A DNA stretch of 64,000 nt from a bacterium (GCA_030433255.1 JAUIMI010000001.1:149378-213377); one strand, 5' to 3'. Counted from the first letter of the stretch, positions 52,526 through 62,273 are shown. The notes: generated from the sequence alone by a model not told the origin. Numbers and translations: made by a program.

Positions 52526-53590
52526 ATGACAACACTCATTTTACTTGCCCTTGCTGTTATTGTTGGCTCGGGACTGTTTTCTGGAATTGAAGCCGCATTG
52601 TTTGCGGTTCCACATTCACGCGTGCTCTTATTGCGAGACCAAAAGAAAAAAGGAGCAGAGGCTCTTGCTTCTATTAAAGATAATTTACAAGAAGCTATTA
52701 TTGTTATTGTTATTGGAAATAATATTGTAAATATTGTAGGTTCTATTTTTGTTGGAGTTATTGCATCACAAGTATTTGGCGATACCATGATTGGTATTGT
52801 TTCTGCGGTTATTACTGTTCTCATTATTGTTTTTGGGGAAATTCTTCCAAAAACGATTGGTGAAAATAATGCAGAAAAAATTGGTTTATTTGTAGCTCCT
52901 TTTCTTTTATTTGCTATAAAGATGCTGCGCCCACTGGTTTGGTTACTTACTAAGTTAACGCAGAAATTTACGGTTGCTCGAAAGATTGTCTCAGAAGAAG
53001 AGCTTCATATGCTTTCTGAATTAGGACACCTCGAAGGAAGTATTGAAGAAGATGAACGAGATATTATTCAAAAAGTATTTACCTTGAATGATTTGACTGC
53101 ATACGACATCATGACACCACGAACCGTTATTACCGCATTCCAAAAATATGATGTGATTGATGAAATTAGACAAGATATTTATGATTTGAATAATTCACGA
53201 ATACCAGTATATGATGAATCAATGGATAATATTGTCGGACTTTGTTATCGTAAACACTTATTAATTGCGCTTGCCAAAGATCAAGACAAAAGACCAATTG
53301 AATCATTCATGCAAAATGTACTGTATGTTCACGAAGATATTCGAGTTGATGATTTGCTGCAGTTATTTCTGGAAAGGCGAGAACAAATTGCTATCGTAAA
53401 AGATGAGTTTGAAGGAACCAGCGGTTTGGTGACATTAGAAGATGTTCTTGAACAATTAGTTGGAGAAATTGTCGACGAAGATGATGAGGTTGTTGATACC
53501 AGGGAAGAAGCCAAAAGGGAGGCAGATGAATCTGATCTAATCGTAGAAGATTCTGATGAACGCCCAGAATTAGGTGAAGAAAAAGAATAG
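52526..53590 (+). CDS. CNNM/CorC-type protein (DUF21 membrane domain plus CBS pair)
   Basis: The 354-aa protein has a DUF21/CNNM membrane domain (residues 1-150; LFSGIEAALFAVPHSRV, GNNIVNIVGSIFVG, FGEILPKTIGENNA) and two CBS domains (YDIMTPRTVITAFQ to EQLVGEIVDEDDE). Family members transport or sense Mg2+ or Co2+ (CorC, CNNM). The C-terminal CorC/HlyC domain is missing and replaced by an acidic tail. Probably a membrane ion-homeostasis protein. Confidence 0.85.
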   Translation: MTTLILLALAVIVGSGLFSGIEAALFAVPHSRVLLLRDQKKKGAEALASIKDNLQEAIIVIVIGNNIVNIVGSIFVGVIASQVFGDTMIGIVSAVITVLIIVFGEILPKTIGENNAEKIGLFVAPFLLFAIKMLRPLVWLLTKLTQKFTVARKIVSEEELHMLSELGHLEGSIEEDERDIIQKVFTLNDLTAYDIMTPRTVITAFQKYDVIDEIRQDIYDLNNSRIPVYDESMDNIVGLCYRKHLLIALAKDQDKRPIESFMQNVLYVHEDIRVDDLLQLFLERREQIAIVKDEFEGTSGLVTLEDVLEQLVGEIVDEDDEVVDTREEAKREADESDLIVEDSDERPELGEEKE

Positions 53591-53611
53591 TGTATAACAC
53601 TATTCTTTTTT
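53581..53611. terminator. Bidirectional terminator (CNNM-like / recG)
   Basis: AAAAGAATAGTG paired with CACTATTCTTTT. Confidence 0.75.
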
Positions 53612-53613
53612 AT

Positions 53614-55809
53614 TTACTCAAAATGAATTTTATAATTATCACTATTAATGATGGTTTTTAGTTCAGGGAAGTTTTCGAGTGTTTCATCGTTTTCAATTAT
53701 TTCCCTTGCTTCAGTTCTGGCATATTCAACCATTTTAATATTTTTAATGGCTTCCATCGCAAGATCTGACATACCCCATTGTTTTGCTCCAGCAAGGTCT
53801 CCAGCACCACGCATGGATAAATCAATTTCTGCTAATTCAAAACCATTTTTTGCTTCAACAATTGCGTTCATTCGTTCCATGGTTTTTTCTGTTTTTGCAT
53901 CAGCAAACAAGTAACAATATGCCTGATGGTTTGATCGAATGACACGACCACGTAGTTGATGTAATTGAGCCAACCCAAACCGCTCTGCTCCTTCGATAAT
54001 GATATTAGTCGCATTTGGAACGTTTACCCCAACTTCAACAACAGACGTTGATACAAGAATATCAATTTCATGATTATAGAATCGATTCATGACCTCTTCT
54101 TTTTCAGCTTTTTTCATTCTTGAATGCATAATATCAACTCGATATTCTTTGAATTCAGTTTCCGATAGTCTTTTTGCTTCAGCAGTTACTGATTTGAGCT
54201 GGAGAGATGTTGCCTTGTTTGGGTCTGGTTCGTCTATACGTGGACAAATAACGTAGCATTGTCGACCTTCAGATAGTTGTTGTCTCATCTTTTCATACAC
54301 ATTTTTTCGTGCCTCTGGTACTGGTGGAACAATTTCAGTAATAACTGGTTTTCGTCCTGATGGCATTTGATCAATAACCGATAAATCTAAATCTCCATAA
54401 ATAGTTAAGGCTAAAGTACGAGGAATAGGTGTTGCTGTCATTGATAAATAATGAGGAATACGCGCATCTTTGTGAGTTAAATTCATTCGTTGTTTTGTTC
54501 CAAATCGATGTTGTTCATCAATAATGACTAATGCTAAATCTTGGAATTCAACTTTTTTTTGAATAAGTGCGTGTGTTCCTATTACAATAGGAATTTCTCC
54601 ATTCTTAACCCATTTTAACAATTGATTTCGAGAAATATTTGTCCATGTTTCTCCTGGGGTTTTGGCAGGGAATTTACGGCATCCACCACCCGTCATGAGT
54701 CCAATTTGGATTCCAGTTTTTGCAAAATATTCAACGAAATTTTCAAATAGTTGCGTTGCAAGAACTTCTGTTGGTGCCATGTATGCTACTTGCATTCGGC
54801 CAAAATTGTAGCGTTCCCCTGAGATTTTTTTGGGTTTATTTTGTATTGCGGTATGTGCAGCAACAGCCGCAACGAACGTTTTCCCAGAACCAACATCACC
54901 TTCTAGGAGGCGCGTCATGGGAATATCACTAGTCATGTCATTTATGATAGCCTCAAGCGCTTCTGATTGGGCGCTCGTTGGTGTAAACGGAAACGAATTG
55001 ATAAATTTTTGAGTTGCTGTTTTTTCAATTTCAAGGTTATAGCTATGCATTTGCTTATGCAGTTTTCGTCTTTGTTGATTGCGTAATTGAATATAAAAAA
55101 TTTCTTCAAATGCAAAACGTTTTTTAGCTGCATTTGCGTCAGATTGTTTTTTGGGTGCATGAATCCAAATGAATGCTGTTGCTATAGTTGGCAGGTTGTA
55201 TTTTTTTCTAATATGCACCGGAATGGGGTCTTCAAGGTTTTCCAGAATTCCAGATGACATTATTTTTATAATAGTGTGATATATCCATTTACTCGTGATA
55301 CCGCGTGATTCACGGTAGAGAGGGTAACCAAATTCTGAGGTCTCGTTATGTTCTGTTTTAAAGAGAGAATCATGGGTATCAATAGGAAGTGTTGGGACAA
55401 TTTCAAACTCAGGGTTTACCATCGTTTTTCCTTTCTTTGTTTCAGTAATTTTTCCTGTTAATTTTACCGTTTGACCATCATGTAATTTTTTTGCAATGAA
55501 GGCTTGGTTAAACCAGGTAATACTAATACTATCATTGTTAATATCAACGAGTTGAGCTGTGGCGGTAGGAACCTTTGTGGTGTAGGTTTTTCCTGTTTTT
55601 GGATTTTTAATTATTCCATAAATTGTTGCCAGAGTATCAACGTGTGCCATTTCAATAGTGGTAATTTCACTCATATGAGAATAACGCGTAGGGAAGTGAT
55701 AGAGTAAATCCCGTACCGTTTCAATCCCGAGTCTTTTGAGTGCCTTTTTTTGTGATTCAATTGTTCGAAAATTACCTATAATAGGAGTTTCGAGCGAAAT
55801 TTGTTTCAT
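53614..55809 (-). CDS. recG: ATP-dependent DNA helicase RecG
   Basis: This helicase remodels stalled forks and R-loops. The 731-aa protein has an N-terminal wedge/OB domain (SHMSEITTIEMAHVDTLAT...), Walker A GDVGSGKTFVA, DEQHRFG (motif II), SMTATPIPRTLALTIYGDLD (motif III), and the helicase C half with STSVVEVGVNVPNA and HQLRGRVIRSN. TATACT ends 7 nt before the ATG. Confidence 0.96.
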   Translation of the reverse strand: MKQISLETPIIGNFRTIESQKKALKRLGIETVRDLLYHFPTRYSHMSEITTIEMAHVDTLATIYGIIKNPKTGKTYTTKVPTATAQLVDINNDSISITWFNQAFIAKKLHDGQTVKLTGKITETKKGKTMVNPEFEIVPTLPIDTHDSLFKTEHNETSEFGYPLYRESRGITSKWIYHTIIKIMSSGILENLEDPIPVHIRKKYNLPTIATAFIWIHAPKKQSDANAAKKRFAFEEIFYIQLRNQQRRKLHKQMHSYNLEIEKTATQKFINSFPFTPTSAQSEALEAIINDMTSDIPMTRLLEGDVGSGKTFVAAVAAHTAIQNKPKKISGERYNFGRMQVAYMAPTEVLATQLFENFVEYFAKTGIQIGLMTGGGCRKFPAKTPGETWTNISRNQLLKWVKNGEIPIVIGTHALIQKKVEFQDLALVIIDEQHRFGTKQRMNLTHKDARIPHYLSMTATPIPRTLALTIYGDLDLSVIDQMPSGRKPVITEIVPPVPEARKNVYEKMRQQLSEGRQCYVICPRIDEPDPNKATSLQLKSVTAEAKRLSETEFKEYRVDIMHSRMKKAEKEEVMNRFYNHEIDILVSTSVVEVGVNVPNATNIIIEGAERFGLAQLHQLRGRVIRSNHQAYCYLFADAKTEKTMERMNAIVEAKNGFELAEIDLSMRGAGDLAGAKQWGMSDLAMEAIKNIKMVEYARTEAREIIENDETLENFPELKTIINSDNYKIHFE

Positions 55810-55840
55810 AGTGATAAGTATATCATGTGAAGTAAAACAA

Positions 55841-55868
55841 AAGTCTCAAAACTTTTGTTTTGAGACTT
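55841..55868 (-). terminator. Terminator of the 77-aa gene
   Basis: AAGTCTCAAAAC paired with GTTTTGAGACTT; a T-rich run follows on the minus strand. Confidence 0.65.
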
Positions 55869-56100
55869 AGGGTTCTTTTTTACTATAAAATTTTATAGCT
55901 CTTAATATTCCAAACCAAGAAAGTACATACGATACGATAAATATCATAATCGGATGAGAAAAAAATAGTGTATAAGGGTTTAAAAAAAGACTATCTATAA
56001 CTATTCCTATAGGAATCAGAATAAAAGAAATTAAAAAACCAATAAATAAAGCAGTAACAGAAATTCCAGTGTAAAAACCAGTATATTTAAGACTTTTCAT
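55867..56100 (-). CDS. Hypothetical membrane protein, 77 aa
   Basis: Two hydrophobic helices (GISVTALFIGFLISFILIPI and FFSHPIMIFIVSYVLSWFGI) with short polar ends. No recognised family. It lies between recG and the receiver-like gene on the same strand. Confidence 0.6.
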   Translation of the reverse strand: MKSLKYTGFYTGISVTALFIGFLISFILIPIGIVIDSLFLNPYTLFFSHPIMIFIVSYVLSWFGILRAIKFYSKKEP

Positions 56101-56165
56101 ATTTTAATGTATTTAAGGTTTACTAAAATAATGGTTTATTTTTTTAATTTCGTCAAATAAAAAAA

Positions 56166-56519
56166 CTATACAGGGATAGCTTCTAATATTTTTTCTATAG
56201 AAAGGTGTTCTATGTGTATTTGTTTATTTTTTGGCACAAATTCTAAACTTTTTTCGGTATCATTAATAAGGTAAAAATTTGCAGGTACCTGTTGGTTGAG
56301 TTGTTTGTTTATGTATTTTAACGTCTCTTTCCCTTTATATTCACTACATGAAGTACCAAGTATTACGGTATCAATGGTATGTTTCTCTGTTTTATCGAGA
56401 CCTTCTTGTATTGATGCTCCGTTAAGAATATACCCACCTTGTTTATGGAGAAGGTTACCAATAATCTCGCGTAAGAAATCATCATTTTCAAGAATTAAGA
56501 TTTTTTGTCGATTGTGCAT
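56166..56519 (-). CDS. Receiver-like domain protein lacking the phospho-acceptor
   Basis: The 117-aa protein resembles a response-regulator receiver: KILILENDDFLREIIGNLL supplies the acidic pair, but the strand that should end in the phosphorylated Asp reads TVILGTSCSEY, with Gly in its place. No output domain. TATAAT ends 6 nt before the ATG. Probably a phosphorylation-independent or pseudo-receiver. Confidence 0.65.
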   Translation of the reverse strand: MHNRQKILILENDDFLREIIGNLLHKQGGYILNGASIQEGLDKTEKHTIDTVILGTSCSEYKGKETLKYINKQLNQQVPANFYLINDTEKSLEFVPKNKQIHIEHLSIEKILEAIPV

Positions 56520-56678
56520 GCATATATTATAAACTAATTTTTAGATATGTATCAGTATTATTCATTAAGATAATTATTTTTTTGAAATAAAACGCTCTGT
56601 CGTACGTAATAAAAGATGTCGATAACATAGAGCGCTTGTTGTTATTTGATGTTTAATAAAAATAAGTAAATAAATAAT

Positions 56679-56960
56679 ATGAAAAAACAACTTTTAAATT
56701 TTAAGTATGTAGTAATTCCTTTGGCATTATTTATGGCGGTTGGAGTTTCTTTGGCGAGTGCTGATAGTATAAACAAACAAGAGCGACCAAATCGAGGTCA
56801 CGCCTTCTTCTCAGAACTTACTGATGCTCAAAAAGAAACTCTCCAAGAAATGAGAGAAGATAAAGCAAGTCGCGAAGACATTCATGCTCAACTCGAAGAT
56901 TGGGGAATTGAGTTACCAGAACGAGGAGAGCGGCCAAATAAAATAAATAACATTTCATAG
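56679..56960 (+). CDS. Small exported protein, 93 aa
   Basis: A signal peptide (YVVIPLALFMAVGVSLASAD) is followed by a charged helical mature part, LTDAQKETLQEMREDKASRE, slightly similar to Spy/CpxP-like helical periplasmic proteins by composition. No specific motif. A terminator follows. Confidence 0.6.
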   Translation: MKKQLLNFKYVVIPLALFMAVGVSLASADSINKQERPNRGHAFFSELTDAQKETLQEMREDKASREDIHAQLEDWGIELPERGERPNKINNIS

Positions 56961-56970
56961 TTGTAATAAT

Positions 56971-57000
56971 AGAAAAAGGGGGTAACAACTCCTTTTTTCT
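56971..57000 (+). terminator. Terminator of the exported protein gene
   Basis: AGAAAAAGGGG paired with CTCCTTTTTTCT (one bulge). Confidence 0.65.
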
Positions 57001-57044
57001 ATATGTGGTTTTTTTAAAAAAAAGATGATAGGATGATTCGTATT

Positions 57045-57134
57045 GGAGAGTTGGCTGAGTGGTCGAAAGCGCTTCACTGCTAACGAAGTGAACTGTTACA
57101 GGTTCCAAGGGTTCGAATCCCTTACTCTCCGCCA
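57045..57134 (+). tRNA. tRNA-Ser(GCT)
   Basis: The acceptor GGAGAGT/ACTCTCC, discriminator G and encoded CCA are clear. The long variable arm (GAAC/GTTC) is class II, as in tRNA-Ser. The anticodon loop CTGCTAA gives GCT, reading AGC/AGU. One A-C mismatch closes the anticodon stem. Confidence 0.92.
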
Positions 57135-57138
57135 TTGA

Positions 57139-57178
57139 CAGCTAGCACGATATATGGTTTATCGTGCTAGCTGTTTTT
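57139..57178 (+). terminator. tRNA-Ser terminator
   Basis: A 13-bp stem CAGCTAGCACGAT/ATCGTGCTAGCTG and a T5 run. Confidence 0.8.
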
Positions 57179-57236
57179 AGATAGATAATTGAGTATCTAT
57201 TTTTATATGCTTGAAACATGTATACTTTATATGTAT

Positions 57237-59507
57237 ATGAAAAATAAAGCTATTTTATTCGCTGTTGCACTGATTATTCTTCTTATTATTGGGGGAGTCT
57301 TTTTATTAAATCAAAAAGAAAACAACTTAAACTTTAATAAGGTATCTTTCAGCGAACCAGTTCCTTATCGTATTGATAATAAATGGGGTTTTATTGATCC
57401 TTCGGGAGAAATAACTATTCCTGTGAAATACGACAATGTACATCTCTTTGTCGAAGGATATGCTCCATATCAGCAAGATGGATTATGGGGTGTTTTGAAC
57501 GTAGAAGGAGATGAGGTGATCTCTAGTCAATTTTCACACATGCCAATTCTTTCTTCCATTAATTATTCTTCTGATGGTGTTGAATATCTTTTACTCAGAA
57601 CAGGGTCGGGCGAGCTATCTCTTTTAGATAAAAAAGATGGATCCCTAGAAAAACTCCCTGATTCTGTGGTTGCCTTTTATACTTTTGAAGCTGAGGAATG
57701 TATTGATGTAGCAATTGTTCAATATCAAACAGGAGTAAGAAAGTTTTTTGGTGCAGAAGATTACACACAGGCATTACCTTTGATTGATATTTACGCAAGT
57801 TTTACCTCAGGAGATGGTCTATATGGCCTTATGGATTGTCACGGTAAAATAGTTGTTGAACCACAGTATGATAATGTAACTACTCAATATATAGAAGAAG
57901 TTAGATCTTTCAATATCGTTGGTGTTCATAAAAATGATGATTCTACTGAAACTTTTGAGCGTTTGACTGACGCAGAGAGAATCCCTTCTTCACAGATTTT
58001 AGATGTTAATGGTGTTCGTGTTGAGCAAGGAGGACAAAAACTTGTGAATGAGGCGGGAGACTTGCAATACAGTGTTCCAGATTCAGGTTTTTTCAATTTG
58101 AGCTTTAAAAATCCAAAATATGTATATAGTAGTTATGGTCGAAGCCTACAAGAGGTTGGAATTTTTTCCATCTATACACAAGAAGAGATTGATTTAGGCG
58201 AAGGAAACATCAGGTTATTTGATAAAGATTTTTACGGATATGTAGATGCTTATGGGAACGAGCTTTTTGAAGGCAGCTTTGTTCCACCTGCCGAAAACCA
58301 GAATACTCAAATAACACAAAGCCAGGTTTCTAATACTCAACCACAACCACGCCAGGATACCATTACTAAAAATGATTTATTTGAACAAGGTGCAACCATC
58401 ACTGTCGATAATTTCTATGAAATCTGGGATGAAGTCGAGAGTAATTATGTTATTGGGTGGAAGAAGACACCTTTAGATTTTGTTTGTGATTCGATTCGTT
58501 ATGAAAATTGCACCTATAATGATAGGGGTAATAATGGGCCTAGTTTTTTAATCGGTTCAAGTGAAGATATCATGGAATATGACGGAGGAATTATAACTAT
58601 CGGACACATGGATGTAGAGGCGGGGACACGAGGTTTGGTTGGTTTTTGGGAGGACGACAGTGGGCCACTAAGTCTAAAAGCTTTATATGGAGTTGATAAT
58701 GGCTATAGAATTTTAGATATAAAAAATTCTCGCGAAAAGATTCAATTAGCCATTGTTGGTGGTGGAGGAGACGAGTGTTACCACCACACCACAATACGTG
58801 TGCTTGAATTTGATAAAAGCTTTGATGGTGAATATAAAGTTCTTTTTGAAGAAGAAGCTTCATACCAATGTGGAAGTGGTGAAACCATGGATTATGAAAT
58901 TACAAACAACACATTAACCATTCAGAAATATGTATATAATTGCTCGGAGGGATCATTTTGGGAAAATCAAGAGCAGTGTAATCAGGATAGAAAACAAGGT
59001 TCGTATTTAGAATATCCATTAGGTCTGACAAGTAGGTTAGCCTCTGAGACGGTGAATACCGAAGAAGATATCCTGGAAAAAATCAACAAGCCTTTTGAAC
59101 AGCTGGAAATCAGACATGGTTTTGCTGATCCTAATTACTTTACAGTACCTGAGCCATACAGATTGCTTTATGTTACTGACTTATCAGGCGACTTGAATGC
59201 GGATGCGATCCTCAACTTAGAAACAGAAGAAGTGGTCTTTAGTGATCTTGAGTTATTTGATAAAAATCTTTCTGCCCCATACGAAGAAGACCATGAAATT
59301 GTTGGATTTACAGAGGAAGATGAAGTTATCATGATTTACCACTACGACCATATAAGTGACGGAGATATTTTTGAATCGTCTCATGTTGTAAAATTGAACC
59401 TGCTCACAGAAGAACGAAGTATTCTTGGGGATACAGTTGAAGAAATAGAAAATGCTGAATATAGAAAGATTATTGAAAATTATTTATATGAATCTAGTCT
59501 CCATTAA
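57237..59507 (+). CDS. Membrane-anchored WG-repeat protein
   Basis: From MKNKAILF at 57237 (an upstream GTG-type extension at 57189 is less likely) the 756-aa protein has one N-terminal anchor (AILFAVALIILLIIGGVFLL), then WG/KWG repeats: NKWGFIDPSGEITIPVKYDN, DGLWGVLNVEGDEVISSQF, DGLYGLMDCHGKIVVEPQYD. The second half (from about residue 380) has several Cys and no recognised domain. WG-repeat proteins are beta-rich extracytoplasmic binding proteins. It lies between tRNA-Ser and a recombinase, in an accessory setting. Confidence 0.75.
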   Translation: MKNKAILFAVALIILLIIGGVFLLNQKENNLNFNKVSFSEPVPYRIDNKWGFIDPSGEITIPVKYDNVHLFVEGYAPYQQDGLWGVLNVEGDEVISSQFSHMPILSSINYSSDGVEYLLLRTGSGELSLLDKKDGSLEKLPDSVVAFYTFEAEECIDVAIVQYQTGVRKFFGAEDYTQALPLIDIYASFTSGDGLYGLMDCHGKIVVEPQYDNVTTQYIEEVRSFNIVGVHKNDDSTETFERLTDAERIPSSQILDVNGVRVEQGGQKLVNEAGDLQYSVPDSGFFNLSFKNPKYVYSSYGRSLQEVGIFSIYTQEEIDLGEGNIRLFDKDFYGYVDAYGNELFEGSFVPPAENQNTQITQSQVSNTQPQPRQDTITKNDLFEQGATITVDNFYEIWDEVESNYVIGWKKTPLDFVCDSIRYENCTYNDRGNNGPSFLIGSSEDIMEYDGGIITIGHMDVEAGTRGLVGFWEDDSGPLSLKALYGVDNGYRILDIKNSREKIQLAIVGGGGDECYHHTTIRVLEFDKSFDGEYKVLFEEEASYQCGSGETMDYEITNNTLTIQKYVYNCSEGSFWENQEQCNQDRKQGSYLEYPLGLTSRLASETVNTEEDILEKINKPFEQLEIRHGFADPNYFTVPEPYRLLYVTDLSGDLNADAILNLETEEVVFSDLELFDKNLSAPYEEDHEIVGFTEEDEVIMIYHYDHISDGDIFESSHVVKLNLLTEERSILGDTVEEIENAEYRKIIENYLYESSLH

Positions 59508-59509
59508 AA

Positions 59510-60799
59510 TTAATTTTTCATAAATACTTTTTTCTTCTCCAACACCACTTCACCCCTCAAACACCCTACCAACTCTCTCTGTTCTTCAACAGACCCCTCT
59601 TGTAACAAAAACTTCGCATAATTCTGTATATCAATATCTTCAACAGATACAGGAGTGGTAGTATTGAGTAACATCTTTTGAAACTTTTTGAAACGCTTTA
59701 CCTCATCTTTGATTTTGTCTTTCATGGGGTGTTGTTTGAAGTTGAGAGTATCAATATGATCTTTGAGCTGTTTGATCAATTCTCGCTCTGATATATACCC
59801 ACATTTACAGTGTTTGTCTTTTGCTTTGGTACAACCATAATAAACATGTCGTTTAGGTGGTCCATTCTTTTGTTTCTTCCATTTCTCGGTGGCTGAGATA
59901 CCTGATGAGCAAAGTCCGCATTTCATGATTTTGGTGAACGCAAATTCTTTTGCGTCGCCAGTACGGATAAGTTTTGAATCTTTTACTTGCTCCTGTACTT
60001 GATCAAAGAGTTCTTTGGTGATAATTGGTTCATGTTTCCCTTGATACCAGTTACTAGATTTCTTGGGATATTCAAATGATCCATAGTAAAAGTGATTTTC
60101 AAGAATACGATATATGTTACCAAGCGAGAGATGTTTCTTTCCAGCGGCGGTTCTGAAATTCAAATCAAACTTGAGCCAATGATATATCTTTCTTCCACTC
60201 CATTTCTCGTAGGCCACTTTCTCAAACATTTGCTTGATCACTGGCGCTCGATCAGGATCAATCAAACACTGACATTTTCTGTCTGTTCTCTTTTCCTTGA
60301 GATATCCTGTCGGTGCTGGCCCTGGCCATAATCCCATCTCTACTCTGGTACGTAATCCTCGCTTCACATTAATTCCTCGGTTATCATTTTCAAGTTTTGC
60401 TTGTGAACAGAGAATCATTAACAGAAACTTTTCATTCGGCGAGTTTGAAAATGTCTGGCTGTAGGTACGAATACCGAGTAACTGTTTTTGATCCATAAGA
60501 TCAACAAGTGAACCGAGATCTCCTGCATTACGAGAGAGCCGATCTGGTGCCCAAGTAAGTATGGCATTGAATCGACCTGATGAAATGTCTTCAAGCAATT
60601 CCTTAAAGACAGGCCTATTATTCGAATCCTTTGCTGATTTTGACTCTCTTCGTATATCTACAATATCCAGTTCTTCTTTTTCAGCTATCTGTAGCATTTC
60701 CTTTACTTGAGATTCGATAGACAAGGCTTGTCGTTCGTCGCTTTCAGTTGACTTACGAGCGTAGAGGCAATATTTGAGTTTTGTTTTAGTCTCTTGCAT
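59510..60799 (-). CDS. Large serine recombinase, second copy type
   Basis: The 429-aa protein has YCLYARKSTESDERQALSIE (catalytic Ser) and TWAPDRLSRNAGD in the resolvase domain, a recombinase domain, and a zinc-ribbon MKCGLCSSGISATEKW with CTKAKDKHCKC. It is only distantly similar to the recombinase beside ssrA and about 100 residues shorter. It is convergent with the WG-repeat gene with only 2 bp between stops. It could mobilise the stretch up to the GC-rich repeats at 61.0 and 62.4 kb. Confidence 0.9.
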   Translation of the reverse strand: MQETKTKLKYCLYARKSTESDERQALSIESQVKEMLQIAEKEELDIVDIRRESKSAKDSNNRPVFKELLEDISSGRFNAILTWAPDRLSRNAGDLGSLVDLMDQKQLLGIRTYSQTFSNSPNEKFLLMILCSQAKLENDNRGINVKRGLRTRVEMGLWPGPAPTGYLKEKRTDRKCQCLIDPDRAPVIKQMFEKVAYEKWSGRKIYHWLKFDLNFRTAAGKKHLSLGNIYRILENHFYYGSFEYPKKSSNWYQGKHEPIITKELFDQVQEQVKDSKLIRTGDAKEFAFTKIMKCGLCSSGISATEKWKKQKNGPPKRHVYYGCTKAKDKHCKCGYISERELIKQLKDHIDTLNFKQHPMKDKIKDEVKRFKKFQKMLLNTTTPVSVEDIDIQNYAKFLLQEGSVEEQRELVGCLRGEVVLEKKKVFMKN

Positions 60800-61035
60800 A
60801 TATCCTATTAATGCCAGAGATGATTTGTCTTGCTAAGCTATGCAAAGTAAAGAATATATAGCATATTCGCCATAATATGATTCAAAAAAAGTTACATTAC
60901 ACTGTAACGTAATATGTGCTATCAGTGTCACTTTTGTCACTTTTTACAAAAAATTAGGTGCTCGAGACACCTTCGTTTGATATATTGAAAGTATACGAGA
61001 AAAGTATTACAGAGCTTGACCGTAAAAAGTTCCAG

Positions 61036-61055
61036 CCCGAGACGGCCCGCAGTAA
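61036..61055 (+). repeat. GC-rich repeat, copy 1
   Basis: CCCGAGACGGCCCGCAGTAA, directly before a terminator. A near-identical block occurs at about 62375. Another shared piece, GGTGCT(C/T)GA, lies upstream in both places. Candidate att-site relic. Confidence 0.5.
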
Positions 61056-61090
61056 GAAAAAAGTATCGGTGTGACCCAGATACTTTTTTT
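61056..61090 (+). terminator. Terminator
   Basis: AAAAAGTATC paired with GATACTTTTT and a T7 run. Confidence 0.75.
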
Positions 61091-61115
61091 ATTTGAATTA
61101 AGTTAAAATTAAACC

Positions 61116-61781
61116 ATGGAATTACCAAGAAAAATAATTAAATTAAGAGACATTTTTAATACTGTTTTATATGAGAGTGATATATACGTTTCTGTTGATT
61201 CAAATCCTGATGAGTATGAACAATATAATTTTAAATTCCACCACAATAATTCTGAATATAAAAGGAAAATTAAAATACCTCAAGATGAGGATTTAGAAAA
61301 GGTAGCTTCAAATTATCTGATTACACTTAAATATAAATACAGATATATGAAGACATTACCTTATTCTACATTTTATTCATCACTTGAAGAATGCCAGAAG
61401 AGATGGGGAAAAATAAACCAAGAAGATAGAAAAATTCTATCTAAAGAAATACTTGAACAACACATAGATAAGGTAAAAGAAGGAGAAATAGAACTTGCTA
61501 AAAAAATAGAACAATTAAAAAAACAGAAGCCCAATGACAAAAAAAGTAGTAAATCACAGAAACTTTCTTTTGACAGTAAAGATATATTAATATGGTTAGC
61601 TGTAATTGCTTTCTGGGTCTTCGTTTTTTCTGGTGTAATTTGGCCTGACAAAACAGATTATTCTAACGGAAGAACCTTAGATTGTCGTAAACCAGAAAAT
61701 GCTTACCAATGTGAACTACTAGAGCAAAAAATTTATGAATCCCAAATACAACAATCACCATTTGACCGTCTACCTTATTAA
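61116..61781 (+). CDS. Hypothetical membrane protein, 221 aa
   Basis: A charged N-terminal domain (NTVLYESDIYVSVDSNPDEY...), a Lys/Glu-rich coiled region, and one membrane helix near residue 165 (ILIWLAVIAFWVFVFSGVIW), then a short tail with two Cys. Not recognised. TAAAAT ends 6 nt before the ATG. It is convergent with the split gene downstream; both lie between the GC-rich repeats. Confidence 0.6.
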   Translation: MELPRKIIKLRDIFNTVLYESDIYVSVDSNPDEYEQYNFKFHHNNSEYKRKIKIPQDEDLEKVASNYLITLKYKYRYMKTLPYSTFYSSLEECQKRWGKINQEDRKILSKEILEQHIDKVKEGEIELAKKIEQLKKQKPNDKKSSKSQKLSFDSKDILIWLAVIAFWVFVFSGVIWPDKTDYSNGRTLDCRKPENAYQCELLEQKIYESQIQQSPFDRLPY

Positions 61782-61786
61782 TTAAT

Positions 61787-62273
61787 TTAATTACGTAAAT
61801 ATAAGGTAATTAAGGTGGTAATAAGAGAAACTATAACAGGAGCAAATAAAATTTGAATTAACCACTTTATATTACTATTTTTCTGACACCATAGTTCATT
61901 ATGAAAATATTTTAATTTTAAAATTTGAGAGAAATTTAAATAAGCACATCCAGATCTTATCCTTGAATAAGAACTTCCAATTATATCTCCATATTCATTA
62001 TATTCACCTTCTAATTCCCCATAAAATGTAAAAGTATAATTAAATTTTCTTATTTTATAATTCTTTTTATTTATTTCACCATTAAAATATTCTTCATGAC
62101 GTGTGAACGGTAATTTTTTATAAGAATATTTTTTCAAATCTTTCCCAGCAATCCTGAGGTAGATCTCCTTCTTCCTCAGGTAGTGTAATTGAGGCCTTAT
62201 CATTATTTATACGTATTCTACCAATTGGTGATTTCCCTCTATTGCAATGAAATAAATCGAAGTTGATTTTCAT
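61787..62273 (-). CDS. Hypothetical membrane protein split by a frameshift at an A6 run
   Basis: The minus-strand frame MKINFDLFHCNRGKSPIGRI... starts at 62273, 7 nt after a TATAAT box, and stops after CWERFEKIFL. The second frame carries on with YSYKKLPFTRHEEYF and a C-terminal membrane segment (IKWLIQILFAPVIVSLITTL). The two overlap around an A6 run (plus-strand T6 at 62129-62134). Removing one base there gives one continuous protein of about 160 residues. Pseudogene, slippage or assembly error are all possible. Confidence 0.5.

Larger units (their letters stand above)
60800..61115. other. Non-coding stretch, possible recombination site
   Basis: It holds the hairpin GTTACA/TGTAAC (about 60892-60909), a GTCAC repeat (about 60928 and 60937), and the GC-rich block CCCGAGACGGCCCGCAGTAA ending near 61054. 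A short frame from GTG at about 60957 could encode about 37 residues and may be a gene relic. Confidence 0.4.

Noticed and set aside
56818-57135. Minus-strand ORF starting MAESKGFEPL
   Set aside because: It is the usual antisense reading of a tRNA gene (tRNA-Ser) and its flanks.
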